Source: UBA6022 sp036382575
GTDB taxonomy: Bacteria; Patescibacteriota; Saccharimonadia; Saccharimonadales; Saccharimonadaceae
Reading direction: 5' to 3'
Length of the DNA stretch: 21,004 nucleotides
NCBI GenBank assembly: GCA_036382575.1
Contig: DASVHL010000054.1
Coordinates: 1 to 21,004, forward strand
A model generated the notes under the pieces. It ran no database searches. It worked only from the letters and a program-made list of their open reading frames with translations, and was not told the DNA's origin. Below, piece by piece: positions 14,344 to 20,646 of this stretch (within the stretch, counting starts at the first letter, position 1; every line of letters starts with the position of its first letter). The position numbers were made by a program, and so were the translations under genes.

Positions 14344-14349
14344 ATTATA
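14344..14349 (-). promoter_or_regulatory. -10 box of the trpS operon, leaderless type
   Basis: TATAAT on the minus strand ends nine bases before the trpS ATG. No convincing -35 is found at 16-18 bases, and no Shine-Dalgarno is present in between. Confidence 0.55.
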
Positions 14350-14376
14350 CCTGAAAAGGGTCAAACTTGTGCATGT

Positions 14377-15210
14377 TCAGGCTTTTTTAGCGCGCGTTTT
14401 CTTTGCCGGAATCGCTTCGGTGATCGCCGCAATAACGGCAGAAACATACAGTCCCTTCACTTCGTGGCCAGCCATAATAGTCGCTAAAGTTACCTTAGGG
14501 TTATGACGAGCAAGATATTTTAGGTTTTTGCCAATAACAACCGCATCCAATGCGCCGTGTATTATGCTCATACGTTTTTTTAATTTTACCGCATCCTCTA
14601 GCGATGTTTGATTGACGATTGACGCCTCGAGTGCCCCCATGTAGCTGTGGGCGTCATCTTTCGTCAAATTAAAACCCTTATTTACCAATCCATACTTTAC
14701 AGCAAGCTGGGATATTTTGATAAATTGATCCGGATATTTTTGAATTGACCGGTAAATATCTTTCAATATTTTGTCGGTGCGTGGGACTAACCTTTTAATG
14801 GCTGTATCCGATTTATAAAACGGAGGGCTGCATAGTATCAATGATCGTACAAGGAGCGGGTATCGTTTTGCTACTTCAACAGATACTAGAGCACCAAGTG
14901 AATGTCCAACAAGAATGACCGGCCCATTAATTCGTAGCCGCAGAAACGTTGCGATAATCATCCTTGCCTGAAGACGAACGTTATAAATGGCCCACCGTGG
15001 CTTTGGTGACTGACCAAATCCTAGCAAATCGACAGTGATAACCCTAATGTCAGAAGGTGTCTTTTTAACTACCTGCTCCCACGACTGTGCAGATAGACCT
15101 ATGCCATGAATAAAGACGATGGTAGCGCGCGGTTTCTTTACTTTACGATCAACGGTAACGTGCAATGTATATGGTACGCGTAGCCAGCTATGGATTATTT
15201 TGTCGAGCAT
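14377..15210 (-). CDS. Alpha/beta hydrolase fold protein
   Basis: This is a 277-aa alpha/beta hydrolase. HGIG (35-38) forms the oxyanion-hole loop, GHSLG (102-106) holds nucleophile S104, and the acid D222 (HGALDAVV) and H249 (MAGHEV) complete the triad. Residues ~140-200 form a helical cap. The C-terminus is basic (PAKKTRAKKA). No lipobox or signal peptide is seen. The open frame continues upstream across the antisense of the pilin gene; the ATG at 15210 was chosen since TATACT (15222-15217) ends six bases before it and the conserved hydrophobic N-terminus begins here. Substrate unknown. Confidence 0.85.
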   Translation of the reverse strand: MLDKIIHSWLRVPYTLHVTVDRKVKKPRATIVFIHGIGLSAQSWEQVVKKTPSDIRVITVDLLGFGQSPKPRWAIYNVRLQARMIIATFLRLRINGPVILVGHSLGALVSVEVAKRYPLLVRSLILCSPPFYKSDTAIKRLVPRTDKILKDIYRSIQKYPDQFIKISQLAVKYGLVNKGFNLTKDDAHSYMGALEASIVNQTSLEDAVKLKKRMSIIHGALDAVVIGKNLKYLARHNPKVTLATIMAGHEVKGLYVSAVIAAITEAIPAKKTRAKKA

Positions 15211-15216
15211 AGTATC

Positions 15217-15222
15217 AGTATA
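15217..15222 (-). promoter_or_regulatory. -10 box of the hydrolase gene, leaderless type
   Basis: TATACT on the minus strand ends six bases before the ATG at 15210. There is no Shine-Dalgarno. The -35 is weak (TAACTT at a 17-base spacing). Confidence 0.45.
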
Positions 15223-15247
15223 AGTCAGATGACTCCGGTAAGTTAGC

Positions 15248-15766
15248 CTAGCCGCCGATGTATGGCTGCCAGTTGTTGTTCTCGTAGAGCCAGTCTCGCT
15301 CTGTACCAAGGCCTCCGATTGGAACACCTGCATCAGTACATATACCTGCGGAACCTGCAAATGAACCGGTATAGGCGCTTGGCCCTTGGCCGTTAACGTA
15401 TTTAAACCTAGCGCCTGATTTACTGAATGCAACCAGTGCGTATGTGGTCGGCGCGGCCGCAGGCATGTGACAATACACAAGATTATAAAATGTGCCACCA
15501 CTTGGCATGTGATTGCCGTAGGCATTTTTTGAAACTTTTAGGTCAAGCGTACTTAACTGCGTAGTTCCCGCTGGATATACATTAAACTCAGCTTTATATA
15601 ATTCAATCTTTTTGACGATTGTCTGCAGGTCACTTTGAACTGCAGTGTCGTTCGCACGGTTCTGGATTCCATTGTAGGCTACGATGGTAATTGCAGCCAA
15701 AATGGCTATAACAACAATCACGATAAGAAGTTCGACGATCGTAAAGCCACCCTGTTTATTGCGCAT
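15248..15766 (-). CDS. Type IV pilin-like protein (prepilin)
   Basis: This is a 172-aa prepilin with the seven-residue leader MRNKQGG, cut by prepilin peptidase before F8. N-methylation of Phe and Glu at mature position 5 (FTIVE) is expected. The hydrophobic helix LLIVIVVIAILAAITIVAY follows. The globular domain has two cysteines (in YCHMP and GICTD) that could form a disulfide. It is a structural or minor subunit of type IV pili or a related secretion system at the cell surface. Upstream TTG and ATG codons in frame lack ribosome sites, and the ATG at 15766 gives the canonical short leader. No other pilus gene is nearby. Confidence 0.9.
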   Translation of the reverse strand: MRNKQGGFTIVELLIVIVVIAILAAITIVAYNGIQNRANDTAVQSDLQTIVKKIELYKAEFNVYPAGTTQLSTLDLKVSKNAYGNHMPSGGTFYNLVYCHMPAAAPTTYALVAFSKSGARFKYVNGQGPSAYTGSFAGSAGICTDAGVPIGGLGTERDWLYENNNWQPYIGG

Positions 15767-15775
15767 ATTATATAA

Positions 15776-15805
15776 AGTATAAACCATAAGGGTAATGCCT
15801 CGCAA
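15776..15805 (-). promoter_or_regulatory. Promoter of the pilin gene, leaderless type
   Basis: On the minus strand TTGCGA (15805-15800) and TATACT (15781-15776) are 18 bases apart. The ATG at 15766 begins nine bases after the -10, with no Shine-Dalgarno. Confidence 0.55.
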
Positions 15806-15839
15806 ACAAACAGCTAGTAATTAACTACTAGCTGTTTGT
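15806..15839 (-). terminator. 14-bp perfect hairpin, probable terminator of the DUF1761 gene
   Basis: ACAAACAGCTAGTA (15806-15819) pairs perfectly with TACTAGCTGTTTGT (15826-15839) over the loop ATTAAC. On the minus strand the 3' arm ends in CTGTTTGTTTG, which could serve as a T-rich tract, about 25 bases after the DUF1761 stop. It also touches the pilin -35, so an operator role is possible. Confidence 0.6.
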
Positions 15840-15863
15840 AAATTTACGATCGATCGCGCAGAT

Positions 15864-16289
15864 CTATGCGCCCATTGCACCAATAACCAGCGCCATAACT
15901 AGGACAGTTACAAGTTCATTACCCGCAGATAGAAGTGTTAACTTCATTGGGCGGCCTTCGAACAGGTCGTGGGTTAAGAAACGAACAGCTGTAAAGCCAA
16001 GCCAAAGCCAGAATGCAGTTGTTAGTGCACTTGATAGAAAACTACCGCCAAAGAAATCGTTACTGAGGAATGTTACATGCGCAAGGACGTACGCCATCAC
16101 TAGCGACGCAAGAAATGTCAGTCCAAACAGACGAACGTTATCCATAGCGATCATTTTACCGTTCATTTTGACCTTAGCAAGCTTCATCCAAACCTCACCA
16201 AATACACTTCGCGAATACCAAATTGCGCCTACAACCATACTAGATACACCCGCTAATAGCACTGCAAGATAGTTAACTTCGACTTCCAT
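15864..16289 (-). CDS. DUF1761-like membrane protein
   Basis: This is a 141-aa integral membrane protein with four predicted spans at about 6-25, 53-73, 84-104 and 117-138. The features GAIWYSRSVFGEVWMKL after the first span and the Trp-rich third span match, from memory, the DUF1761 family of unknown function. AGGAGA five bases before the ATG supports the start. The gene has its own promoter and leader, almost identical in layout to those of the VOC gene upstream. Function unknown. Confidence 0.75.
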   Translation of the reverse strand: MEVEVNYLAVLLAGVSSMVVGAIWYSRSVFGEVWMKLAKVKMNGKMIAMDNVRLFGLTFLASLVMAYVLAHVTFLSNDFFGGSFLSSALTTAFWLWLGFTAVRFLTHDLFEGRPMKLTLLSAGNELVTVLVMALVIGAMGA

Positions 16290-16300
16290 GATCTCTCCTT

Positions 16301-16358
16301 TTGTTAAGTAAGCTCATTATATGCCCAAATGCAAATAAAAGCACGAGCTACTTAACAA
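16301..16358. repeat. Long inverted repeat bracketing the DUF1761 promoter
   Basis: TTGTTAAGTAAGCTC (16301-16315) and GAGCTACTTAACAA (16345-16358) are inverted copies differing by one missing base, separated by 29 bases that contain the -10 and the probable -35 region. Confidence 0.6.
16316..16321 (-). promoter_or_regulatory. -10 box of the DUF1761 gene
   Basis: TATAAT on the minus strand lies 26 bases before AGGAGA-ATG. The -35 is weak. Transcription would start near 16309. Confidence 0.6.
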
Positions 16359-16366
16359 ACGCTGAG

Positions 16367-16735
16367 CTAACTACTAATACTGAGGATATTCCCATCTGGA
16401 TCTTTAAACCATGCGGCTTTTTGGCCGCCCATTGTGTAGACTGGGCCATCTACTTCGGCACCTGGCATATCATAGTGCTCAAATACTATTCCCTTTGCCT
16501 CTAGGTCACTAGCCATTTGATGTATGTCATCGACTGCCCAAGCCGCCGAGGTGGCCTGACTGGTACCTGCTGACGGTGCTTGATAGACGAATAGCTTACC
16601 ACCACCGCTTTCGTACATGCAGCCGCCATCATTTTCGTCTACAAGGCGTAGACCTAACATGTCTTGATAGAATGCTTTGGCCATTTGTGAATCGCGTACG
16701 GCAATTGTTGCGAATACAGTTGAGTTCTCTAACAT
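16367..16735 (-). CDS. VOC-family (glyoxalase/bleomycin-resistance fold) protein
   Basis: This is a 122-aa vicinal-oxygen-chelate protein with one pair of beta-alpha-beta-beta-beta modules. Family features are the start FATIAVRDSQMAKAFYQDML and LGLRLV (27-32), and the C-terminal AAWFKDPDGNILSI (107-120). A glyoxalase, dioxygenase or resistance role cannot be separated from sequence. The ATG at 16735 was chosen inside a longer frame because AAGGAGG lies just upstream, and the extension upstream has no family resemblance. Its leader resembles that of the DUF1761 gene 78 bases downstream. Confidence 0.9.
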   Translation of the reverse strand: MLENSTVFATIAVRDSQMAKAFYQDMLGLRLVDENDGGCMYESGGGKLFVYQAPSAGTSQATSAAWAVDDIHQMASDLEAKGIVFEHYDMPGAEVDGPVYTMGGQKAAWFKDPDGNILSISS

Positions 16736-16759
16736 AGTTCCCTCCTTTGTTATGCGCTC

Positions 16760-16765
16760 ATTATA
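16760..16765 (-). promoter_or_regulatory. -10 box of the VOC gene
   Basis: TATAAT on the minus strand lies 24 bases before the ATG and ahead of AAGGAGG. A 10-bp palindrome TACAGCTGTA (16772-16781) lies in the spacer. Confidence 0.6.
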
Positions 16766-16787
16766 CTCCTGTACAGCTGTAAAATAG

Positions 16788-16816
16788 TTGAGAATCAGCC
16801 GCAGTGGGTATATTAT
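16788..16816 (+). promoter_or_regulatory. Promoter of the 97-aa membrane protein, leaderless type
   Basis: TTGAGA (16788-16793) and TATTAT (16811-16816) are 17 bases apart. The ATG at 16823 begins six bases after the -10, so the predicted start coincides with the start codon. It is divergent from the VOC promoter. Confidence 0.7.
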
Positions 16817-16822
16817 AAAAAC

Positions 16823-17116
16823 ATGAGCAACACACCAAGCAAGCTGTGGTTCAAACGTCGTCGATACGGCTGGGGCTGGACTCCTGTGACGTGGCAAGGT
16901 TGGCTAAGTGTGGTCATCTTTTTAGCAATCGTGGCATCGTGTATTGTCACCCTTCCATTTAAACCGCATGAACCTACCAGTGGTCAAATTCTACTCGCAT
17001 TAATGTACATCGGTAGTGCCATCCTTATTCTCGTAGGTGTATCGTACCTAAAAGGCCCGTCACCGAAGTTTCGCTGGGGTAAAAAGTCTACCGACAACCC
17101 TGACGAAGATCTATAA
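16823..17116 (+). CDS. Small two-TM membrane protein of unknown function
   Basis: This is a 97-aa protein with a basic, aromatic N-terminus (KLWFKRRRYGWGWTPVTWQGW, a run broken here by Thr and Pro at 20-21), spans at about 25-45 and 55-76, and a charged tail ending in an acidic stretch (NPDEDL). The N-terminus is probably cytoplasmic. The RYGWGWTPVTWQGW segment looks like a conserved family motif that I have seen in small CPR proteins, but I cannot give a family name. No Shine-Dalgarno; see the leaderless promoter directly upstream. Confidence 0.75.
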   Translation: MSNTPSKLWFKRRRYGWGWTPVTWQGWLSVVIFLAIVASCIVTLPFKPHEPTSGQILLALMYIGSAILILVGVSYLKGPSPKFRWGKKSTDNPDEDL

Positions 17117-17128
17117 ATCTGGTATAGT
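17100..17128 (+). promoter_or_regulatory. Extended -10 promoter of the 53-aa ORF
   Basis: CTGACG (17100-17105) and TATAGT (17123-17128, preceded by TGG) are 17 bases apart. The -35 lies in the end of the 97-aa gene. The start would be near 17135. Confidence 0.45.
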
Positions 17129-17166
17129 ATATTTAACACCGAGACGACATGAAAGTAAGGTGTAAA

Positions 17167-17328
17167 ATGGCAGCATTAGTTCCTTCTGGTCAATCTACTC
17201 AACTGATTGGCTTACCGGCTTTGTCAGACGAGACATATCGTCAACTCGATCGCGACATAATCACCGTGTATAACAAGTACGTATTGCTGTTATCGGTTCG
17301 TGATCCATCTGACTACTACACCATTTAA
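17167..17328 (+). CDS. Unknown 53-aa small protein
   Basis: This short frame (MAALVPSGQSTQLIGLPALS onward, ending DPSDYYTI) has AAGG (17157-17160) six bases before the ATG, its own extended -10 promoter and a strong terminator right after its stop, so it is very likely a real gene. It is soluble, with a helical acidic middle (DETYRQLDRDIITVYNKYVL). Not recognised. The leader can fold a stem, ACACC (17136-17140) with GGTGT (17159-17163), covering part of the ribosome site. Confidence 0.6.
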   Translation: MAALVPSGQSTQLIGLPALSDETYRQLDRDIITVYNKYVLLLSVRDPSDYYTI

Positions 17329-17350
17329 CCCGTCCCAGCGAAGTAAGAGC

Positions 17351-17377
17351 CCCGCTCCTTCACCGGAGCGGGTTTTT
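17351..17377 (+). terminator. Intrinsic terminator of the 53-aa ORF
   Basis: CCCGCTCC (17351-17358) pairs perfectly with GGAGCGGG (17365-17372) over TTCACC, followed by five T. It lies 22 bases after the ORF stop. Confidence 0.92.
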
Positions 17378-17386
17378 GCTTTATAT

Positions 17387-17416
17387 AAAAAACTCCTCTG
17401 CAGTAGAGGAGTTTTT
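17387..17416 (-). terminator. Terminator of the ribosomal protein operon (bidirectional hairpin)
   Basis: ACTCCTCT (17392-17399) pairs with AGAGGAGT (17405-17412) over a five-base loop, flanked by A and T runs, so the minus-strand transcript ends in a T tract. It lies 15 bases after the rpsI stop. Confidence 0.9.
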
Positions 17417-17431
17417 GAATGTATAGCGATA

Positions 17432-17830
17432 TTAACGCTTTGAGTACTGTTCGCGCTTACGTGCACCACGAAGGCCGTACTTCTTGCGTTCTTTTTCGCG
17501 AGGATCGCGGCGCAGGAATTCAGCTTTCTTTAGTGTTGAACGTAGGTCAGCGTGACCAACAGTTAGGGCTTTGGCGATAGCAAGTTTAATTGCATCAACC
17601 TGACCAGCAAGACCGCCACCTTTAACCTTGATTGTTACATCAAAATCTTTTTGCTTCGCAACAAGTGCGAGTGGGTCGGTGATTTCAGCCACCATAGTCT
17701 TGTTGTCTGAAAAATATTCAGCTGCTGGTTTGTCGTTGATGGTCACATTACCCTTACCAGCGTACAAACGTGCGCGGGCAGTAGCAGATTTGCGACGACC
17801 TAGACCGTAGAAGTATTTACCTTCAGCCAT
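17432..17830 (-). CDS. rpsI: 30S ribosomal protein S9
   Basis: This is a 132-aa S9 of normal length. The start YFYGLGRRKSATARARLYAG and the basic tail KKYGLRGARKREQYSKR are diagnostic; the terminal Lys-Arg contacts P-site tRNA. It lies two bases after rplM and is the last gene of the operon, followed by a terminator. Confidence 0.97.
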   Translation of the reverse strand: MAEGKYFYGLGRRKSATARARLYAGKGNVTINDKPAAEYFSDNKTMVAEITDPLALVAKQKDFDVTIKVKGGGLAGQVDAIKLAIAKALTVGHADLRSTLKKAEFLRRDPREKERKKYGLRGARKREQYSKR

Positions 17831-17832
17831 AA

Positions 17833-18276
17833 TTATTTAACCTCAACTTTCTCTGGAGTTTGTGCGGTGTGAGTGTGATCGCTACCAGCAAAAACACGGA
17901 GACGAGCCATACGGTCAGCAGCCAATTTGTTCTTTGGCAACATGCCCTTTACGGCAGCTTCGATAATTCGTTCTGGGTACTTTTCACGGCGCTCACGTAG
18001 TGTTTCATCGTAAATACCACCTGGGAAACCACTGTGACGGTAGTAGACTTTGCCTTCTTCCTTGTCACCGGTAACAACAGTGTTCTTTGCGTTGATAACA
18101 ACTACATAGTCACCACCATCCATGTGTGGAGTGTATGTAGGTTTGTATTTACCAATTAGGTGCTTGGCGATAACCGTAGCGACGCGACCGAGAGGTGCTT
18201 CGCTGGCATCGATCAAGATCCAACGGCGAGAAATCTCGCTTGGTTTTTGTGAATACGTTTTAGCATTAACTACCAT
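17833..18276 (-). CDS. rplM: 50S ribosomal protein L13
   Basis: This is a 147-aa L13, an early assembly protein of the large subunit. RRWILIDASEAPLGRVAT, IGKYKPTYTPHMDGGDYVVV and the AVKGMLPKNKL segment are diagnostic. The ATG overlaps the rplQ stop by one base (TAATG), with a purine-rich GAGGAGGTG ahead, so the two are coupled. The last ~10 residues (QTPEKVEVK) extend slightly past the usual end. Confidence 0.97.
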   Translation of the reverse strand: MVVNAKTYSQKPSEISRRWILIDASEAPLGRVATVIAKHLIGKYKPTYTPHMDGGDYVVVINAKNTVVTGDKEEGKVYYRHSGFPGGIYDETLRERREKYPERIIEAAVKGMLPKNKLAADRMARLRVFAGSDHTHTAQTPEKVEVK

Positions 18277-18668
18277 TACGCTTTCACCTCCTCTTTAGGT
18301 GCAGCTTTCAGTTCGTCAACAAACTCAATTGTTGCCATCTGAGCGCCATCACCAACGCGGAGACGTGTGCGTTGAACGCGTACGTGACCGCTGGTGCGAC
18401 CTGTCAGCTGAGGTGCAATTTCGTCAACCAGTTTGAATGCAGCTGCCTGTGTAGACAATGCGGCAATCACTTGGCGACGGTTATGCAAATCACCTTTTTT
18501 AGCTTTTGTAATAATCTTCTCAATGTAACGCACTAGCTCTTTTGCCTTTGGCAACGTTGTCTCGATCTTGTGGTGCAAGACAAGGCTAGTTGCAAGGCCC
18601 TTGAGCAATGCGCGGCGCTGATCGCGTTCGCGACCGAATTTGCGCCCTTTGTATCCGTGTCGATGCAT
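18276..18668 (-). CDS. rplQ: 50S ribosomal protein L17
   Basis: This is a 130-aa L17, which lines the polypeptide exit tunnel rim. MHRHGYKGRKFGRERDQRRA and LATSLVLHHKIETTLPKAKE are diagnostic. The start overlaps the rpoA stop by one base (TAATG). The C-terminal acidic extension (AAPKEEVKA) is family-variable. Confidence 0.97.
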   Translation of the reverse strand: MHRHGYKGRKFGRERDQRRALLKGLATSLVLHHKIETTLPKAKELVRYIEKIITKAKKGDLHNRRQVIAALSTQAAAFKLVDEIAPQLTGRTSGHVRVQRTRLRVGDGAQMATIEFVDELKAAPKEEVKA

Positions 18669-19591
18669 TAGAGTTCAAGCTCCGCTAGTTTATCTTTTAC
18701 TTCATCAAGTGCTTTAGAACCAAAGCCCTTTAGTTCGCGCAAATCTTGTTCGCTAAGTGTCACTAGGTCGTGAACTGTACGAATGTCATTGTTGATAAGC
18801 GCGTTTGCTGTACGAGCAGTCAAATTAAGTTCTTCGATTGAAGTGTTTAATTCGCTTACTTCGTCGTCATTTGTTTGACCAAGTGCAGGTGCAGATTCAA
18901 CAGTTGTTGAGCCAGCAAGTGCAGTGTATTGGTTAACAAGAACAGCTGCTGCTTCTTCGAAAGCTTCACGTGGTGACAATGTGCCATCAGTATCAACTGT
19001 CAAAAGAAGTTTATCGAGGTTAGTCTCTTGACCAACACGAGTGTTGTCTACTTTGTAGCGTACACGTAGTACTGGGCTAAAGACAGCGTCAAGAGCGATC
19101 ATGTCGCTGTGAAGACGATCTTCACTGCTTTCTTCAATAGTGCGGTAACCGCGACCAGCTTCAACAACCAAGTCAATCAATACTGATTTCTTTGGATCGT
19201 CGATGGTTGCGATAACCTGGTCTTTGTTGATGACTTCAACGTCAGCAGTTGTTTTGATATCACCGGCAGTGATAACACCTGCGCCCTTTTTCTCAAGGCG
19301 TAGTTCAACTGGTTGGTCGCTGTGTACTTTTAGACGTACGTTTTTAAGGTTAAGCATGATGTCAACAACATCTTCTTTAACACCAGCAACAGTAGTGAAT
19401 TCGTGAGTTGCGCCTTCGATGCGGAAAGCAACGATTGCAGCACCTTCGATGCTAGAAAGCAAAACACGACGTAGGCTGTTACCGAGGGTGTTACCGTAGC
19501 CAGCGTGCAATGGTTCGATAGCGAACGTTGCGCTAGTGGCGCTGTGCTCATCGATGCTTGCAAGTGCTGGGTTATGAATTACTTTTGTCAT
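18668..19591 (-). CDS. rpoA: RNA polymerase alpha subunit
   Basis: This 307-aa alpha subunit dimerises to nucleate RNA polymerase assembly. The N-terminal domain (1 to about 228) has the hallmark GYGNTLGNSLRRVLLSSIEG (residues 31-50). An acidic linker (about 229-250, NDDEVSELN) leads to the C-terminal domain with LNLTARTANALINNDIRTV and the helix-hairpin GFGSKALDEVK. The Arg at the position used for UP-element DNA in E. coli (R265) is retained in ARTANA, so upstream promoter elements may be used here. Slightly shorter than E. coli alpha (329 aa). Confidence 0.98.
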   Translation of the reverse strand: MTKVIHNPALASIDEHSATSATFAIEPLHAGYGNTLGNSLRRVLLSSIEGAAIVAFRIEGATHEFTTVAGVKEDVVDIMLNLKNVRLKVHSDQPVELRLEKKGAGVITAGDIKTTADVEVINKDQVIATIDDPKKSVLIDLVVEAGRGYRTIEESSEDRLHSDMIALDAVFSPVLRVRYKVDNTRVGQETNLDKLLLTVDTDGTLSPREAFEEAAAVLVNQYTALAGSTTVESAPALGQTNDDEVSELNTSIEELNLTARTANALINNDIRTVHDLVTLSEQDLRELKGFGSKALDEVKDKLAELEL

Positions 19592-19610
19592 TTGTTTCTC
19601 TCCTTACCCT

Positions 19611-20237
19611 TTAACGTGAGTAGTACTCAACGATTAGCTGCTCATTAATTTCGGCTTCTGCTTCTTCACGCTTAGGAAGACCAGTAACATCGATTTTCAG
19701 TTTCTTCACATCGCTTTTTAGCCAGCTAAGTGGAGCTTGGACTGAATCGTTAACAACGTTATCAATCTGAGTAAAGTAACCAGATTTTGTGCTTTTTGGA
19801 CGTACGACGATCTCATCACCAGCTTTTAGGCGGATTGATGGGATGTCAACGCGACGACCGTTCAACATAAAGTGGCCATGGCCAACTAATTGACGAGCAG
19901 CACGACGGCTAGTAGCAAAACCAGCGCGGTATACAGCGTTATCGAGGCGTAGTTCTAGGAACTGCAAGAGCAACTCACCAGGAAGGATACCTGCACCACT
20001 TGCGCGGTCAGCTTCATTCATTAGGCGTGCGAATTGCTTTTCAAGAAGACCGTAAGTACGGCGAACTTTCTGCTTTTCACGGAGTTGGATTGCGTAAAGG
20101 CTTTGTTTGCCCTGACGACCATGAGCGTGCTGACCTGGAATACCAGATTTGCGAGCCATGATCTTGTGCGCCTTTGGATGAAGGGCGTAGCCTTCGCGGC
20201 GGCTTTGTTTGACAATTGGAGAAGTATCTCGTGCCAT
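19611..20237 (-). CDS. rpsD: 30S ribosomal protein S4
   Basis: This is a 208-aa S4, a primary 16S rRNA binder and early assembly protein. The start MARDTSPIVKQSRREGYALH replaces the zinc cysteines of other S4 proteins, so it is the zinc-free type. The S4 RNA-binding domain lies at about 100-165 (LELRLDNAVYRAGFATSRRA, ARQLVGHGHFMLNGRRV). The ATG at 20237 has AAGGG six bases ahead and follows rpsK by one base; a frame start at 20276 would add 13 residues inside rpsK and is unlikely. Ends EYYSR as is typical. Confidence 0.97.
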   Translation of the reverse strand: MARDTSPIVKQSRREGYALHPKAHKIMARKSGIPGQHAHGRQGKQSLYAIQLREKQKVRRTYGLLEKQFARLMNEADRASGAGILPGELLLQFLELRLDNAVYRAGFATSRRAARQLVGHGHFMLNGRRVDIPSIRLKAGDEIVVRPKSTKSGYFTQIDNVVNDSVQAPLSWLKSDVKKLKIDVTGLPKREEAEAEINEQLIVEYYSR

Positions 20238-20238
20238 A

Positions 20239-20631
20239 TTAAGCCCTTCGTGCCTTTCGAGGACGAACGCCACCATGAGGTACGCCAGTCACATCTTTAA
20301 TACTATCAACGGTAATTTCAAAACCACCTAGTGCGCGGACTGCAGCATCGCGGCCCAGACCAACGCCCTTGATAAAGACATCTACAGCGCTAAGGCCATA
20401 TTGACCCTTAACTGCTTCAGCGGCTTTCTCAGCGGCTACCTGTGCAGCGTATGCAGTGCCTTTTTTGCTTCCACGGAAGCCACAAGCGCCTGCACTTGCA
20501 GCAGCAAGTACGTTACCTTTTTTATCTGTGAACGTAATAATCGTGTTATTAAACGTTGCTTGAACATGCAGCTGACCAGAAGGAACTGATCGGCGCTGCT
20601 TCTTACGAGTTGTCGTTTTTGCATCTGCCAT
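20239..20631 (-). CDS. rpsK: 30S ribosomal protein S11
   Basis: This is a 130-aa S11 of the small-subunit platform. VQATFNNTIITFTDKKGNVL, SAGACGFRGSKKGTAYAAQ and the tail GVPHGGVRPRKARRA are diagnostic. It lies between rpsM (15 bases) and rpsD (1 base). Confidence 0.98.
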   Translation of the reverse strand: MADAKTTTRKKQRRSVPSGQLHVQATFNNTIITFTDKKGNVLAAASAGACGFRGSKKGTAYAAQVAAEKAAEAVKGQYGLSAVDVFIKGVGLGRDAAVRALGGFEITVDSIKDVTGVPHGGVRPRKARRA

Positions 20632-20646
20632 AATCTATATTCCTTT

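Noticed and set aside
15211..15525. N-terminal extension of the alpha/beta hydrolase by 105 residues
   Set aside because: It lies antisense over the pilin gene, has no family resemblance, and a -10 box sits just before the internal ATG at 15210.
20239..20276. 13-residue extension of S4
   Set aside because: It would lie inside the rpsK coding region, and the ATG at 20237 has a good ribosome site and the standard S4 N-terminus.
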